The notes under the pieces: model-generated
Databases searched by the model: none
The model's input: the letters and a program-made list of their open reading frames with translations, nothing else
What the model was told of the DNA's origin: nothing
In this document: positions 37,658 through 47,479 of the stretch, piece after piece
Layout: the number at the start of each line of letters is the position of its first letter
Position numbering within the stretch: the stretch's first letter is position 1
Made by a program: the position numbers and the translations under genes
From: an uncultured Eubacteriales bacterium
Lineage (GTDB): Bacteria; Bacillota; Clostridia; Lachnospirales; Lachnospiraceae
Direction of reading: 5' to 3'
Assembly: GCA_949292725.1 (NCBI GenBank)
Contig: CASFAQ010000005.1
Coordinates: 26,590-90,589, forward strand
DNA: 64,000 nt

Positions 37658-38650
37658 TTATGAATGTTCCAGCGCTTTTTTGATCCGGATGTCATGACCG
37701 GTCATCTTTACAAGTCTATAATGCCCCATAAGGCGGGAAAAAATTCTCTCGCTATAGGTGCTGTTAATATCGTCAAACGACAGATTGGTTGATATGATGG
37801 TTGAAAGATTATTATTGATCCTTTCCTGCATGCACATAAAAAGCTGCACCTCGGTGAACTTGTTGATCATCTCGGTTCCAAGATCGTCAATGATAAGAAG
37901 ATCGCATTCACCTAACATGGAAAGAATTCCGGAGGCCATATTATCAAGTTCCTCCCTGTGGAACACCTTCGTCTCAAGAATATCAAAGAGCTGATATGAA
38001 GTCAAGTATATTACAGTGTATCCGCGGTCGAGTATCTCTTTTGCGATACAGTTTGAAAGAAATGTCTTTCCCACCCCGGAGTGACCATATATAAGAAGGT
38101 TATCCGGAATCTCTGAAAAATTATCTATGAAATCGCGACACATGGTAAGGATCTTGCGTATATTGTCACGGGGAGTTATATCTGTTCCCTCCATAAGATA
38201 ATCATCAGGGTAATATTCAATATTAAAGTTGGCAAAATTCTCATGCTGTGTAGCAGTCTTAAGGTCGGACTGACTGCAGAGTATATTAAGGAGCTCTTCC
38301 TGAAAACAGTGGCATCTCTTGTCGCCTATGTAACCGGTATCCTTACAGTCGCTGCAAGTATATATGCGATCAAGATAATCTGAAGGAAAGCCGGCTTTTT
38401 CAAGGAGCATATGTTTTTCCTCTTCAATACCGGATATGGACAGGTTTGTATCATTAAGGGCTGCGGTGTCACCAAGTACAATACGCTTTATATTATCCTT
38501 TATAATATCGGAGCGCTTAAGATTAAGGGATTCAAACTCCGGTATGGCTTCGCATACCCTGCGGTAACGCTCTTCCTCTTCGTGTCGGTTCAGTATCCGC
38601 CGTCTGTCATATATTCGTCTGATACGGTCCGGATAAAAGTCTGATGCCAT
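37658..38650 (-). CDS. DnaC/DnaI-like helicase loader ATPase
   Basis: A 330-residue AAA+ protein. An N-terminal cysteine cluster (CSDCKDTGYIGDKRCHC) can bind zinc as in DnaI, followed by Walker A GHSGVGKT, Walker B LLIIDDLGTE and the sensor region TIISTNLSFDD. It should load the replicative helicase at origins or restart sites. The start at 38650 is set by GGAGG; the preceding DnaD-like gene is 39 bp upstream on the same strand, as in the dnaB-dnaI pairing of Bacillus. Confidence 0.92.
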   Translation of the reverse strand: MASDFYPDRIRRIYDRRRILNRHEEEERYRRVCEAIPEFESLNLKRSDIIKDNIKRIVLGDTAALNDTNLSISGIEEEKHMLLEKAGFPSDYLDRIYTCSDCKDTGYIGDKRCHCFQEELLNILCSQSDLKTATQHENFANFNIEYYPDDYLMEGTDITPRDNIRKILTMCRDFIDNFSEIPDNLLIYGHSGVGKTFLSNCIAKEILDRGYTVIYLTSYQLFDILETKVFHREELDNMASGILSMLGECDLLIIDDLGTEMINKFTEVQLFMCMQERINNNLSTIISTNLSFDDINSTYSERIFSRLMGHYRLVKMTGHDIRIKKALEHS

Positions 38651-38689
38651 ATGTATTCCTCCATTTATCCTGATGAGCATACATGCATA

Positions 38690-39730
38690 TTATCTGTTCA
38701 GCAGCTGTTCAAGCGCAGCATAATCCTCTTTGGTATATGAGCGCTGTTCGTACGAGTTAAATGAATTCTTTTTCGGTAGAGCCTTTGTACGCTTTGGCGT
38801 ATTATTTGCAGAGGAGTCATGAAGCTTGTCCGCTGCTTTAACGTCATCTAATGTCTTGATTCCGGCGTTGTGCCATTTTTCCAGAATTCCGTTAGCATAC
38901 TTAAAGCTTGGCTCATTGATGGCAAGTATCGTACGGCCGCAGGCTTCCTTTATCATATCGATATCAAATCCGAGAAAAATCCATGTATCGATATATTTTT
39001 TCTGGGCCGGAGCCGGCGCCTTGGTAAGCCCGAAAGCTCTCATTATATCCATATAGTCCGCATCAAAGCGCGCCGTGTACTGTTTGGCTTTCTCTACGGT
39101 ATCGATATTATTCTTTGCCCAGTCTATGGCAACCTTCTGGATATATCGGCTTGTATTTTTACTGCGGCTTATACAGTATTCGTACAAATGAAAGATAAGA
39201 TCCGGCGAGAACTTAAGGTTATCATACAGATATACAACAAGTTCTACATCAGATGGCGACAGCGGTTGCTCCATATATCTTTCAACAATTGTAACTACCC
39301 ATGAAAAGACCTTATCCTTTGCAATCTTTGCAATCTCGGAAGGATTATATGTCCGTGAATATATGTCAGCTGTATTATCGGTTTCCGTACGCGGGGCGCA
39401 TGCATTATCAGTATGATTATCATGTGTCGCAGACAGATTATTGATAGTAAGCTCGCGTATGGTTCCGTCGGAACTGAATCTTATATCCAAAAGTCCGGCT
39501 TTCTGCCAGTACTTGAAAGAACGTATTACATCATTTTCCGTAAGCCATAAAATATCCGCTATCTCGGATACGGAGATATCGGTCTTACTCTCGGAAAGCA
39601 TACGTAATATAAGAAGATAAACCTTGACGTATGAGCCGTTTGCCTGAGGCATATATTCATCAATAAACAGATTGGCAACCTGCGTGTATGCCAGATCTGA
39701 TTCGTTGCGTATTACTATACTGTTGTCCAT
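38690..39730 (-). CDS. DnaD-domain replication initiation protein
   Basis: A 346-residue protein of the DnaD/DnaB primosome family: an N-terminal winged-helix part (KVYLLILRMLSE, SVSEIADILWLTENDVIRSFKYWQKAGLL) and DnaD-like helical domains in the middle and C-terminal third ending in YIQKVAIDWAKNN and the second repeat with YANGILEKWHNAGI. It should bridge DnaA or restart complexes and the loader encoded next. GGGGGG precedes the ATG at 39730. The promoter region has DnaA boxes. Confidence 0.9.
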   Translation of the reverse strand: MDNSIVIRNESDLAYTQVANLFIDEYMPQANGSYVKVYLLILRMLSESKTDISVSEIADILWLTENDVIRSFKYWQKAGLLDIRFSSDGTIRELTINNLSATHDNHTDNACAPRTETDNTADIYSRTYNPSEIAKIAKDKVFSWVVTIVERYMEQPLSPSDVELVVYLYDNLKFSPDLIFHLYEYCISRSKNTSRYIQKVAIDWAKNNIDTVEKAKQYTARFDADYMDIMRAFGLTKAPAPAQKKYIDTWIFLGFDIDMIKEACGRTILAINEPSFKYANGILEKWHNAGIKTLDDVKAADKLHDSSANNTPKRTKALPKKNSFNSYEQRSYTKEDYAALEQLLNR

Positions 39731-39759
39731 GTGTAATCCCCCCAAAATCTGTTGCATGG

Positions 39760-39787
39760 ATTATACCACAAGAAAATATTATTGAAA
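39760..39787 (-). promoter_or_regulatory. Promoter of the dnaD-dnaI-prs unit
   Basis: Minus strand TTTCAA (39787-39782), 16 bp, TATAAT (39765-39760) with TGG just before it (extended -10). A DnaA box ends 2 bp upstream of the -35. Confidence 0.65.
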
Positions 39788-39789
39788 AT

Positions 39790-39906
39790 AGTGGATAAAC
39801 CTTACCAAACCAGTAGAATATTATACGTGGAAACCGTGGATAACTGAGTGAATAAGATACTCTTTTCCGTACAAATAAGGGTGTATACGGTGATAAGTTA
39901 TCCACA
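39790..39906. promoter_or_regulatory. Cluster of three DnaA boxes upstream of dnaD
   Basis: Three 9-mers: TTATCCACT (minus strand, 39798-39790), TTATCCACG (minus strand, 39843-39835) and the perfect consensus TTATCCACA (plus strand, 39898-39906). They lie in the 224-bp gap between murC and dnaD and flank the dnaD promoter. DnaA control of primosome genes is the likely use; the group is too small and lacks an evident unwinding element for an origin. Confidence 0.75.
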
Positions 39907-39954
39907 GTTTGTTAATCACAAATTAGGATTACAGTTGGTTGATAGTGTTAACAA

Positions 39955-41337
39955 CTAGAAAGAAAGGAGTTCATCTCCAATATCTACAACATTTCCGGCT
40001 CCCATAGTTATTAACATATCACCTTTAACACAATTTTTTAAAATAAAATTTTCTATCTCGTCAAAATCCGGCATATACACTGCATCAGCGCCGAGAAGCA
40101 GAAGTTTGTCTGCAAGATCTTTTCCGGAAATATTCAGGGTATTCTTTTCTCTTGCAGCGTATATATCGGTGATTATAATTACGTCTGCCGCCGAAAGCGC
40201 TTTGGCAAAATCATCAAGGAATGCCTTCGTGCGGGTATAGGTGTGCGGCTGGAATACGCACCATAGTCTGCCGGTTTTGTAATTATTGGCAGCAGTCAGG
40301 GTCGCTTCTATCTCGGACGGATGATGGGCATAATCATCTATGATGGTTATGCCGGCGACGTCGCCTTTGTACTGGAATCTTCTGTCAGCGCCGCAAAATG
40401 TATCAAGTCCTTTCTTTATAATATCGGGTGCAATCCCCTGTTCGTACGCCACGCACAATGCCGCAAGGCAGTTGGATATATTATGCCGGCCTACAACTTT
40501 AAGGTGGTATGATGCGGAATATGTTCCGTTTACGTACAGATCGAATGTGCCGTGGCCATGAGCGTCGTACGAAATATTGTCTGCACAGTAATCGGCAGAT
40601 CTGTTCTCTATGTCGAAGGTAACGACCCTGCACGCGATTCCGTCAGTGATTTCGCTGTAATTGTCTATTGCATGATTGACTACCAGAAGACCGTCCTCAG
40701 GAAGAAGGGCAGCAAATGCATGGAATGAATTGCGTATATCATTGATATCCTTAAAAAAGTCCAGATGATCTTCTTCTATGTTAAGTATGATGGATGTGGT
40801 AGGGAAGAAATGCAGAAAGCTGTTGGTATACTCGCACGCCTCCATAATCCAGTTGCCGGAGTCGCCTATACGTATATTGCCTCCGATTGCATCAAGCATA
40901 CCTCCCACGGAAACTGTAGGATCCTCATCCGCCGCAAGAAAAATATGTGTGAGCATGGAGGTGGTAGTTGTTTTACCGTGAGTTCCCGATACGGCAATGG
41001 CATTAGAATAATTCTTCATAATCTGTCCTATCATCTCCGCACGTACCATCATCGGTATCTCTCGTCTTACAGCTTCCATATATTCAGGATTATCCTCCGA
41101 TATGGCCGCTGTATATACAACAAGATCCGTATCATCAGGAATATTTGAAGCGCTTTGTCCATAAAATATCTGTATGCCAAGTTCGCTAAGATGCTCTGTT
41201 ATTGAACTCTGCGCAGAGTCTGAGCCGGTGATGCGAAAGCCCTTCTTTAAGAGCAGTTCGGCAAAGCCGCTCATACTTATTCCGCCTATGCCTATGAAAT
41301 GAAGGTTGGCAGGTTTGTTAAAATCTATATGGTACAT
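39955..41337 (-). CDS. murC: UDP-N-acetylmuramate-L-alanine ligase
   Basis: A 460-residue cytoplasmic Mur ligase adding L-Ala to UDP-MurNAc. The N-terminal Rossmann-type region has HFIGIGGISMSG, the ATP loop is VSGTHGKTTT, and YAHHPSEIEATL with FQPHTYTRTKAF marks the C-terminal domain. A weak GGTGG site precedes the ATG. It is divergent from glgC across about 165 bp. Confidence 0.97.
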   Translation of the reverse strand: MYHIDFNKPANLHFIGIGGISMSGFAELLLKKGFRITGSDSAQSSITEHLSELGIQIFYGQSASNIPDDTDLVVYTAAISEDNPEYMEAVRREIPMMVRAEMIGQIMKNYSNAIAVSGTHGKTTTTSMLTHIFLAADEDPTVSVGGMLDAIGGNIRIGDSGNWIMEACEYTNSFLHFFPTTSIILNIEEDHLDFFKDINDIRNSFHAFAALLPEDGLLVVNHAIDNYSEITDGIACRVVTFDIENRSADYCADNISYDAHGHGTFDLYVNGTYSASYHLKVVGRHNISNCLAALCVAYEQGIAPDIIKKGLDTFCGADRRFQYKGDVAGITIIDDYAHHPSEIEATLTAANNYKTGRLWCVFQPHTYTRTKAFLDDFAKALSAADVIIITDIYAAREKNTLNISGKDLADKLLLLGADAVYMPDFDEIENFILKNCVKGDMLITMGAGNVVDIGDELLSF

Positions 41338-41441
41338 GAAAGTACACCACCTTGTATTTAATGTTATTAACTATAATATTATAACCGCGGGGTCAGTAAA
41401 ACACAAATGCTATTTAAATAATTAAAAATTTTATAATTATA

Positions 41442-41470
41442 TTCACATTTATTTCGTGTTGTGTTATAAT
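41442..41470 (+). promoter_or_regulatory. Promoter of glgC-glgD
   Basis: TTCACA (41442-41447), 17 bp, perfect TATAAT (41465-41470). Confidence 0.7.
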
Positions 41471-41503
41471 TATAAACAATCTAAAGGCAATGGGGGTGAC
41501 ATA

Positions 41504-42778
41504 TTGATTAAGAAGGAAATGATTGCTATGCTTCTGGCAGGAGGACAGGGCTCAAGGCTCGGTGTTCTTACTGCGAATGTGGCTAAGCCTGCAGTATCTT
41601 TCGGAGGCAAATACCGCATAATAGATTTTCCTCTTAGTAATTGCATTAATTCAGGTGTCGACACAGTTGGAGTCCTTACGCAGTATCAGCCGCTAAAGCT
41701 CAATACGCATATAGGTATCGGACTTCCGTGGGATCTGGATAAGAATATTGGCGGCGTATCCATTCTTCCTCCATATGAGAAAAGTTCTAACAGTGAATGG
41801 TATACCGGCACAGCCAACGCCATATACCAGAACCTGGAGTTTATGGAGTATTATAATCCTGAATATGTACTTATACTTGGGGGAGATCACATATATAAGA
41901 TGGATTATGAGGTAATGCTTAATTATCACAAGGCGCATAATGCGGACATCACGCTTGCATGTATTTCCGTTCCTATGGAAGAGGCAAGCAGGTTCGGAGT
42001 GGTGATCACTGATGAGAACAAACAGATCCTTGAGTTCGAGGAAAAGCCTGAGAAACCAAGAAGTAATCTTGCTTCCATGGGTATATATATCTTCTCGTGG
42101 AAGGTGCTTAAGGATGCTTTGATCAAGCTTAGAAACCAGCCTGCATGCGACTTTGGAAAGCATATAATTCCATATTGTCACGGCAATGGCAACAGAGTAT
42201 TTGCGTACGAGTATAACGGATACTGGAAGGATGTTGGAACGCTTGGATCATACTGGGAGTCCAACATGGAGCTTATCGATCTTATTCCTATATTCAATCT
42301 TTATGAGGAATTCTGGAAGATATATACCAAATGTGATATGACTCCTCCTCAGTATATTTCGGGTGATGCCGTCGTAGATAAAGCGATACTTGGCGAATAC
42401 TGCGAGGTATACGGGGAGATAAAAAGTTCGGTTATAGGCTCCGGAGTCGTTATAGAAGAGGGAGCGAAGGTTACCAACTCCATCATCATGAACGGCGCCG
42501 TAATCGGAAAGGGAACAGTGATCGATAAGGCGATAATTGCCGAGAATGTTGTCATAGGTTCAAATTGCAGGATAGGTGACGGAGTTATGGCGCCTAATAA
42601 GCTTAGACCTGACATATACGCATTTGGTCTTGTGACTATAGGTGAAGACAGTGTTGTTCCTTCGGATGTTGTAATCGGCAGGAACACCGCTATATCAGGA
42701 GTTACCGATATATCGGATTATCCTGGTGGCTGCCTTGCAAGCGGCGAGAATATCATGAAAGCAGGTGAGCTGTTATGA
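41504..42778 (+). CDS. glgC: Glucose-1-phosphate adenylyltransferase catalytic subunit
   Basis: A 424-residue enzyme making ADP-glucose for glycogen. The nucleotide loop is [14 protein letters not shown], with [25 protein letters not shown] (catalytic Asp) and FEEKP; the C-terminal left-handed beta-helix holds the allosteric region. The start is TTG at 41504, chosen because GGGGGTG lies at 41492 and the ATG codons further up belong to no conserved sequence. It overlaps glgD by 4 bp. Confidence 0.96.
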   Translation: MIKKEMIAMLLAGGQGSRLGVLTANVAKPAVSFGGKYRIIDFPLSNCINSGVDTVGVLTQYQPLKLNTHIGIGLPWDLDKNIGGVSILPPYEKSSNSEWYTGTANAIYQNLEFMEYYNPEYVLILGGDHIYKMDYEVMLNYHKAHNADITLACISVPMEEASRFGVVITDENKQILEFEEKPEKPRSNLASMGIYIFSWKVLKDALIKLRNQPACDFGKHIIPYCHGNGNRVFAYEYNGYWKDVGTLGSYWESNMELIDLIPIFNLYEEFWKIYTKCDMTPPQYISGDAVVDKAILGEYCEVYGEIKSSVIGSGVVIEEGAKVTNSIIMNGAVIGKGTVIDKAIIAENVVIGSNCRIGDGVMAPNKLRPDIYAFGLVTIGEDSVVPSDVVIGRNTAISGVTDISDYPGGCLASGENIMKAGELL

Positions 42779-43896
42779 GAGCGATAGGTATAGTTCTTGC
42801 CGGAGGCAAAAGCAATCGGATGAAGAAACTTGTTGACAAAAGAGCTGTTTCGGCCATGCCGATAGCGGGAAGCTACCGATGCATTGATTTTGTTCTAAGT
42901 AACATGTCCAATTCTCATATTCAGAAGGTTGCGGTTATCACACAGTATAATGCAAGGTCATTGAATGAGCACCTGAATTCATCCAAGTGGTGGGATTTTG
43001 GAAGAAAACAGGGAGGATTATATCTTCTAACGCCTACCATAACGCCTGATAACGGCAACTGGTACAGGGGCACTGCCGATTCTATAGGACAGAATCTTGA
43101 TTTTCTTAAGCAGAGCCATGAGCCTTATGTTGTTATAGCTTCGGGCGATTGTGTATACAAGATGGATTATGGAAAGGTGCTTGAATACCACATTGACAAG
43201 CAGGCAGACATAACCATTGTAACCAAGATAATAGATGAGACGGAAGAGGCCAATCGTTTTGGCGTTGTTACTACTGATGATTCGGGAAGAGTAATTTCTT
43301 TCGAAGAAAAGCCTCTTATGACTGACAGTAAGAATGTTTCCGCAGGCGTATATGTTATAAGAAGAAGACTTCTTATAGACCTTATTGAAAGAGCAGAGGA
43401 AGAAGAGAGATATGACTTTGTTAAGGACGTAATTATGAGATACATGTCCATAAAGAAAGTATATGCATATCAGATGGATTCCTACTGGAGCAATATAGCT
43501 ACCGTTGATTCTTATTTCAGGACCAATATGGACTTTCTCAATAAGGGCATAAGGGATTATTTCTTCAGGGAGTATCCTGACATATACTCTAAGATAGAGG
43601 ACCTCCCGCCGGCCAAGTACAATCCGGGCTCTAAGGTACGCAACAGTCTGGTATCAAGCGGATGTATAATCAATGGCAATGTTGTGGATTCCATTCTGTG
43701 TAAGGAAGTATATGTGGGCAATAATTGTACAATCAAGAACTCAATTATTCTTAATGATGTGTATATTGAGGACAATTCATATATAGAGAATTGTATAGTT
43801 GAGAGCCACGATACCATAAGGATGGGAACGTCCCATGTGGGCGAGGAGAATGAGATAAAGATAGTCTCCGAGCACAATGACAGGTATGTAATATAA
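42775..43896 (+). CDS. glgD: GlgD, regulatory/second subunit of ADP-glucose pyrophosphorylase
   Basis: A 373-residue GlgC paralogue. The glycine-rich loop is degenerate ([12 protein letters not shown]) and the catalytic Asp position reads [11 protein letters not shown], in line with GlgD acting mainly as partner that activates GlgC in Firmicutes. A shorter beta-helix follows. Translational coupling to glgC through ATGA. Confidence 0.93.
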   Translation: MRAIGIVLAGGKSNRMKKLVDKRAVSAMPIAGSYRCIDFVLSNMSNSHIQKVAVITQYNARSLNEHLNSSKWWDFGRKQGGLYLLTPTITPDNGNWYRGTADSIGQNLDFLKQSHEPYVVIASGDCVYKMDYGKVLEYHIDKQADITIVTKIIDETEEANRFGVVTTDDSGRVISFEEKPLMTDSKNVSAGVYVIRRRLLIDLIERAEEEERYDFVKDVIMRYMSIKKVYAYQMDSYWSNIATVDSYFRTNMDFLNKGIRDYFFREYPDIYSKIEDLPPAKYNPGSKVRNSLVSSGCIINGNVVDSILCKEVYVGNNCTIKNSIILNDVYIEDNSYIENCIVESHDTIRMGTSHVGEENEIKIVSEHNDRYVI

Positions 43897-43912
43897 TCAT
43901 ACAGGGGAGGTT

Positions 43913-43932
43913 TGCTTTGCAAAGCATATAAT
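43913..43932 (+). promoter_or_regulatory. Perfect palindrome abutting the spoVG -10 box
   Basis: TGCTTTGCAAAGCA (43913-43926) is a 14-bp perfect palindrome directly followed by TATAAT (43927-43932), 35 bp before the spoVG start. No -35 is recognisable at the normal distance. The palindrome may bind a regulator; the binder is unknown. Confidence 0.5.
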
Positions 43933-43967
43933 TTTACTGATAGCATAACAAGAGGAGGAGTTTTAGT

Positions 43968-44240
43968 ATGGAAATTACAGATGTAAGATTAAAGCTTATA
44001 GACAAGAATAAGATGAAAGCAGTAGCTTCGGTCACATTTGACGGTGCGTTTGTGGTACATGATATTAAGGTTATTGAAGGAAACGAAGGATTGTTTATCG
44101 CAATGCCGAGTTATAAGGCCAAATATGGGGAATATAGAGATATTGCGCATCCGATCAATATGGATACGAGGGTTATGTTGCAGGAGGCTATTCTTAAAAA
44201 ATACGATGAGATATATGCGGAGGACGAATTGGACGCATGA
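43968..44240 (+). CDS. spoVG: Septation/RNA-binding regulator SpoVG
   Basis: A 90-residue Spo[14 protein letters not shown], the conserved [19 protein letters not shown] and the helix with IAHPIN. Family members bind RNA or DNA and influence septation, sporulation and virulence genes. GAGGAGG precedes the ATG. The stop overlaps the ATG of the thioesterase gene by 4 bp, a tight pairing. Confidence 0.97.
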   Translation: MEITDVRLKLIDKNKMKAVASVTFDGAFVVHDIKVIEGNEGLFIAMPSYKAKYGEYRDIAHPINMDTRVMLQEAILKKYDEIYAEDELDA

Positions 44241-44620
44241 GAACGGGAATAAAGGGAGAGGCTCATACATATGTTAATCAGGACAACACTGCAGCGGCAA
44301 TGAAAAGCGGAACGCTTGACGTGCTTGCTACGCCGGCCGTGGTTGCGCTTATTGAGCAGGCGTGCCAGGAGAGTGTGGCAGGTGAGCTTGAAGCAGATGA
44401 AACAACGGTGGGTATATACGTATGTATTGAGCATATGGCTGCAACAGCCGTAGGTAAAGAAGTTCGCGCAGAGAGTATGCTGGTTAATGTTGACAACAGA
44501 AGGCTGTTGTTCGAGGCGCTGGTATATGATGGCGACAAACTTATAGCGAAGGGAACGCATGAGAGATGCGTTGTCAATACCGAAAGGTTTCTTTCGAAGC
44601 TCAATCCGAACAATTTGTAA
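44237..44620 (+). CDS. Hotdog-fold thioesterase family protein (FlK-like)
   Basis: A 127-residue single-domain hotdog protein: a long N-terminal strand, helix [13 protein letters not shown] with a possible catalytic Glu, [13 protein letters not shown], and the strand pair [16 protein letters not shown]. It resembles fluoroacetyl-CoA thioesterase FlK; the actual acyl-CoA substrate is unknown. Coupled to spoVG, ending at a terminator shared with spoVT. Confidence 0.82.
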   Translation: MRTGIKGEAHTYVNQDNTAAAMKSGTLDVLATPAVVALIEQACQESVAGELEADETTVGIYVCIEHMAATAVGKEVRAESMLVNVDNRRLLFEALVYDGDKLIAKGTHERCVVNTERFLSKLNPNNL

Positions 44621-44630
44621 CGTAGAAGGT

Positions 44631-44666
44631 ACAACGGGCTGTCATATCAGTATGGCGGCCCGTTGT
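44631..44666. terminator. Bidirectional terminator between thioesterase gene and spoVT
   Basis: ACAACGGGC (44631-44639) with GCCCGTTGT (44658-44666), a perfect 9-bp stem between convergent genes. Confidence 0.85.
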
Positions 44667-44678
44667 ATTTATAGTGTT

Positions 44679-45218
44679 CTATTGTTCCATCTGTTTTCCG
44701 AGGAAGCAGGATGCTGATGCGGCCAGCTGCTTTTCGGCAGTGTTCATCGTATCCGAATCGTCTCTGCTCAGAATACATACGGTTCCTATAACATCGCCCT
44801 CGCTTATAATGGGGCTTATAATCTCGTAGCGGAAATCCCCACCCTCGGTTATTCTGCAATATTTCTCTGATCTGTCGTCGGCGGATATGGTCTCCCGTGC
44901 TTCCATTGCATTGCCCAGATCTTCATGAATAGGTTTTGATATCAAATCCTTTCTTCCTCCGGCAATTGCTATTATCTGGTCTCTGTCGGTTATACAGGCG
45001 ATATGGCCTGAGGTCTGTGAAAGGGCTTCTGCATAGTCTTTTGCAAATTCGCCAAGTTCCCCGATTGGGGAGTATTTTTGCAGTATTATTTCGCCCTCTC
45101 TGTCAGTGAATATCTCCAGAGGGTCGCCCTCGCGTATTCGCAGCGTTCTTCTGATTTCCTTGGGGATGACAACCCTCCCAAGATCATCTATGCGACGAAC
45201 GATTCCTGTTGCTTTCAT
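44679..45218 (-). CDS. spoVT: Stage V sporulation protein T (AbrB family regulator)
   Basis: A 179-residue SpoVT: N-terminal swapped-hairpin AbrB domain (MKATGIVRRIDDLGRVVIPKE) and a C-terminal GAF-like domain. It modulates sigma-G genes late in the forespore. GGAGG sets the ATG at 45218; the upstream ATG at 45245 has no support. Confidence 0.95.
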   Translation of the reverse strand: MKATGIVRRIDDLGRVVIPKEIRRTLRIREGDPLEIFTDREGEIILQKYSPIGELGEFAKDYAEALSQTSGHIACITDRDQIIAIAGGRKDLISKPIHEDLGNAMEARETISADDRSEKYCRITEGGDFRYEIISPIISEGDVIGTVCILSRDDSDTMNTAEKQLAASASCFLGKQMEQ

Positions 45219-45388
45219 ATAATAATTCCTCCATTTACTGTACATTTCCTTGCCTGGAAATAGTATTTGTAAACAGGGTGATTTTATACCAAAAAAAATA
45301 TAATAAACTTACACTTGATAATGGGCTTTATAAGCTTTAACATGTAATATAGCATTTGGGCTGTATGGGCTATAACATGGAGGAATAT

Positions 45389-46801
45389 ATGATTTACAGG
45401 GGCAGTTTATATGAAAAGCTTATGGACAATGCCGGTTCGGATGTATATCCGTTTCATATGCCGGGGCATAAGAGGAATACGTACCTTATGCCGCAGATAG
45501 ATCCGTATGCGATTGATATTACCGAGATAGACGGATTTGATGATCTGCATCACGCGGATGGGTGTATTAGGAATTCCGAGAGGAAGGCGGCAGAACTTTT
45601 TGGTGCGGAGGAGACGCATTTTCTCATAAATGGATGTACGGGCGGCATTCTTGCAGCCGTATCGGCATGTACAGGACCGCAAGATACAATTTTGCTTGCA
45701 AGAAATGCCCATCGTTCGGCGTATAATGCTCTTATCATTAACAGGCTCAGACCTGAGTACATATGGCCGCGGTGCGGAAAATATGATATTGCCGGGGGTA
45801 TAAGCGTTGCGCAGGTTGAAGAGGCATTAAGAAAGAATCGGGACATATCGTGTGTGTTTATAACCTCGCCGACGTACGAGGGCGTCGTATCGGATGTGGC
45901 GGATATAGCAAGGGTGGCGCATTTATACGGCATACCTCTTATTGTGGATGAGGCTCATGGAGCTCATATGGGATTTTGTGATATTTTTCCGGATAGCGCG
46001 ATAAGTCAGGGCGCCGATATTGTTATAAACGGTATTCATAAAACGCTTCCATCATTTACGCAGACCGCACTTATACATGTTCAGGGTGGAATAGTGGACA
46101 GAAACAGACTTAAAAAATATTTGTCCGTATATCAGAGCAGCAGCCCATCGTACATTCTCATGGGCTCAATAGATTATGCAATGACTTATCTTTGCCATGA
46201 GGGAGTGAGAAAATATGCTGAGTACAAAAATATGCTCATAGAGGTATATGAAAGAATTTCGCAGCTTAAGAATATACGTATCCTGCCATATAGTAAGGAA
46301 AGAGATGCATCAAAGATAGTTGTTATTACCTGCGGGACGGGCATGAGCGGGCAAAGGCTCTACGATATCCTAAGGAATAGATACGGACTACAGCCCGAGA
46401 TGTCCTCACCGGGATATGTTATACTGATGACCAGTATATGCGATTCGCATGAGGGATTTGAAAGATTGTGCGAGGCGCTGTATCAGATTGATGACTGTCT
46501 GGATTTGCATGATAATTCTGCTGTTAAAGGTATGTCTTATGAAATTTCAGATGTAGTCCTTGCGCCATATGAGGCAGGAGAGTATAAGAGCAGGTGCGTA
46601 CGAATACCGGAGTGTGAAGGTCTTGTGTCGGCAGAAATGTTATATGTATATCCACCGGGTATACCGCTTGTGGTTCCGGGCGAGAGAATTACCAAAGATG
46701 CGCTTTCAGTTATTATGAAATATAAGGACATGGGGTATGAGTTACATGGTACCTGCGGTCCTGATGGGGAATATATCAGGGTTTGCGACGGTTCGCTTTA
46801 A
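45389..46801 (+). CDS. Orn/Lys/Arg decarboxylase family protein (YaaO-like)
   Basis: A 470-residue fold type I PLP enzyme. PFHMPGHKR near the N-terminus, FLINGCTGGI, VDEAHGAHMGF and the PLP-lysine sequence NGIHKTLPSFTQ define the family; the C-terminal domain carries PPGIPLVVPGE and HGTCGPD. Likely an arginine or lysine decarboxylase in polyamine synthesis; substrate not fixed by sequence. ATG at 45389 chosen from GGAGG at 45379. It begins the run that matches yaaO-tmk-holB in Bacillus. Confidence 0.9.
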   Translation: MIYRGSLYEKLMDNAGSDVYPFHMPGHKRNTYLMPQIDPYAIDITEIDGFDDLHHADGCIRNSERKAAELFGAEETHFLINGCTGGILAAVSACTGPQDTILLARNAHRSAYNALIINRLRPEYIWPRCGKYDIAGGISVAQVEEALRKNRDISCVFITSPTYEGVVSDVADIARVAHLYGIPLIVDEAHGAHMGFCDIFPDSAISQGADIVINGIHKTLPSFTQTALIHVQGGIVDRNRLKKYLSVYQSSSPSYILMGSIDYAMTYLCHEGVRKYAEYKNMLIEVYERISQLKNIRILPYSKERDASKIVVITCGTGMSGQRLYDILRNRYGLQPEMSSPGYVILMTSICDSHEGFERLCEALYQIDDCLDLHDNSAVKGMSYEISDVVLAPYEAGEYKSRCVRIPECEGLVSAEMLYVYPPGIPLVVPGERITKDALSVIMKYKDMGYELHGTCGPDGEYIRVCDGSL

Positions 46802-46864
46802 CCCGGAGGTTTATATTTTTATTAAAATGTGATATCATCTGATTAGTGCAGGTTGGAGGAAGCC

Positions 46865-47455
46865 ATGATCTATATATTAATGGGAAAAAGCGCAACGGGC
46901 AAGGATACAGTATTTTCAAAACTGATAAGCGATGAAGAACTGCATCTTAAAAAGATAATACCATACACCACAAGACCCATAAGAGAGGGAGAGACGGAAG
47001 GTGTCGAATATCATTTTGTGACGGAGGCTGTGCTTGATGAGCTTTTGGACGCGGGACGTGTAATCGAACACCGAAGGTATAATACGGTACATGGCGTATG
47101 GAGCTACTTTACCGTGGATGACAGCGACGATGTGCGTACAGACGCCGGATATGCAATGATAGGAACTCTTGAGGTGTATGAAAAGCTCAGGGATTATTAC
47201 GGAAGCAGATATGTTATACCGATATATCTTGAAGTAGATGATTATGAGCGGTTAAGACGAGCGATGGATCGGGAAAGAGCACAGAAGAATCCAAGCTATG
47301 AAGAGGTATGCAGAAGATATATTGCGGATGAGCATGATTTTTCAAGGGATAAGCTTGAAGCCCTTTCCATTAGGGTTTATTATAAAAATGATGATGCCGG
47401 TCAATGTGCGGCCAGGATAAAGAAGGATATACTTCTGGGTACATTCATGGTATAA
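46865..47455 (+). CDS. Guanylate kinase family protein
   Basis: A 196-residue NMP-kinase-like protein with the guanylate kinase signature YTTRPIREGETEGVEYHFV and a P-loop GKSATGKDT, in which the residue after GK is Asp rather than Ser or Gly. The short length and altered loop suggest a divergent Gmk paralogue, perhaps not the housekeeping enzyme. GGAGG sets the ATG at 46865. It occupies the position where Bacillus has tmk, upstream of holB. Confidence 0.82.
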   Translation: MIYILMGKSATGKDTVFSKLISDEELHLKKIIPYTTRPIREGETEGVEYHFVTEAVLDELLDAGRVIEHRRYNTVHGVWSYFTVDDSDDVRTDAGYAMIGTLEVYEKLRDYYGSRYVIPIYLEVDDYERLRRAMDRERAQKNPSYEEVCRRYIADEHDFSRDKLEALSIRVYYKNDDAGQCAARIKKDILLGTFMV

Positions 47456-47479
47456 TCAGCGCATGGGGGAGTATATAAA

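Noticed and set aside
39758..39954. DnaA box cluster as a replication origin
   Set aside because: Only three boxes, no AT-rich unwinding tract with repeats, no dnaA or dnaN nearby; promoter control explains it better.
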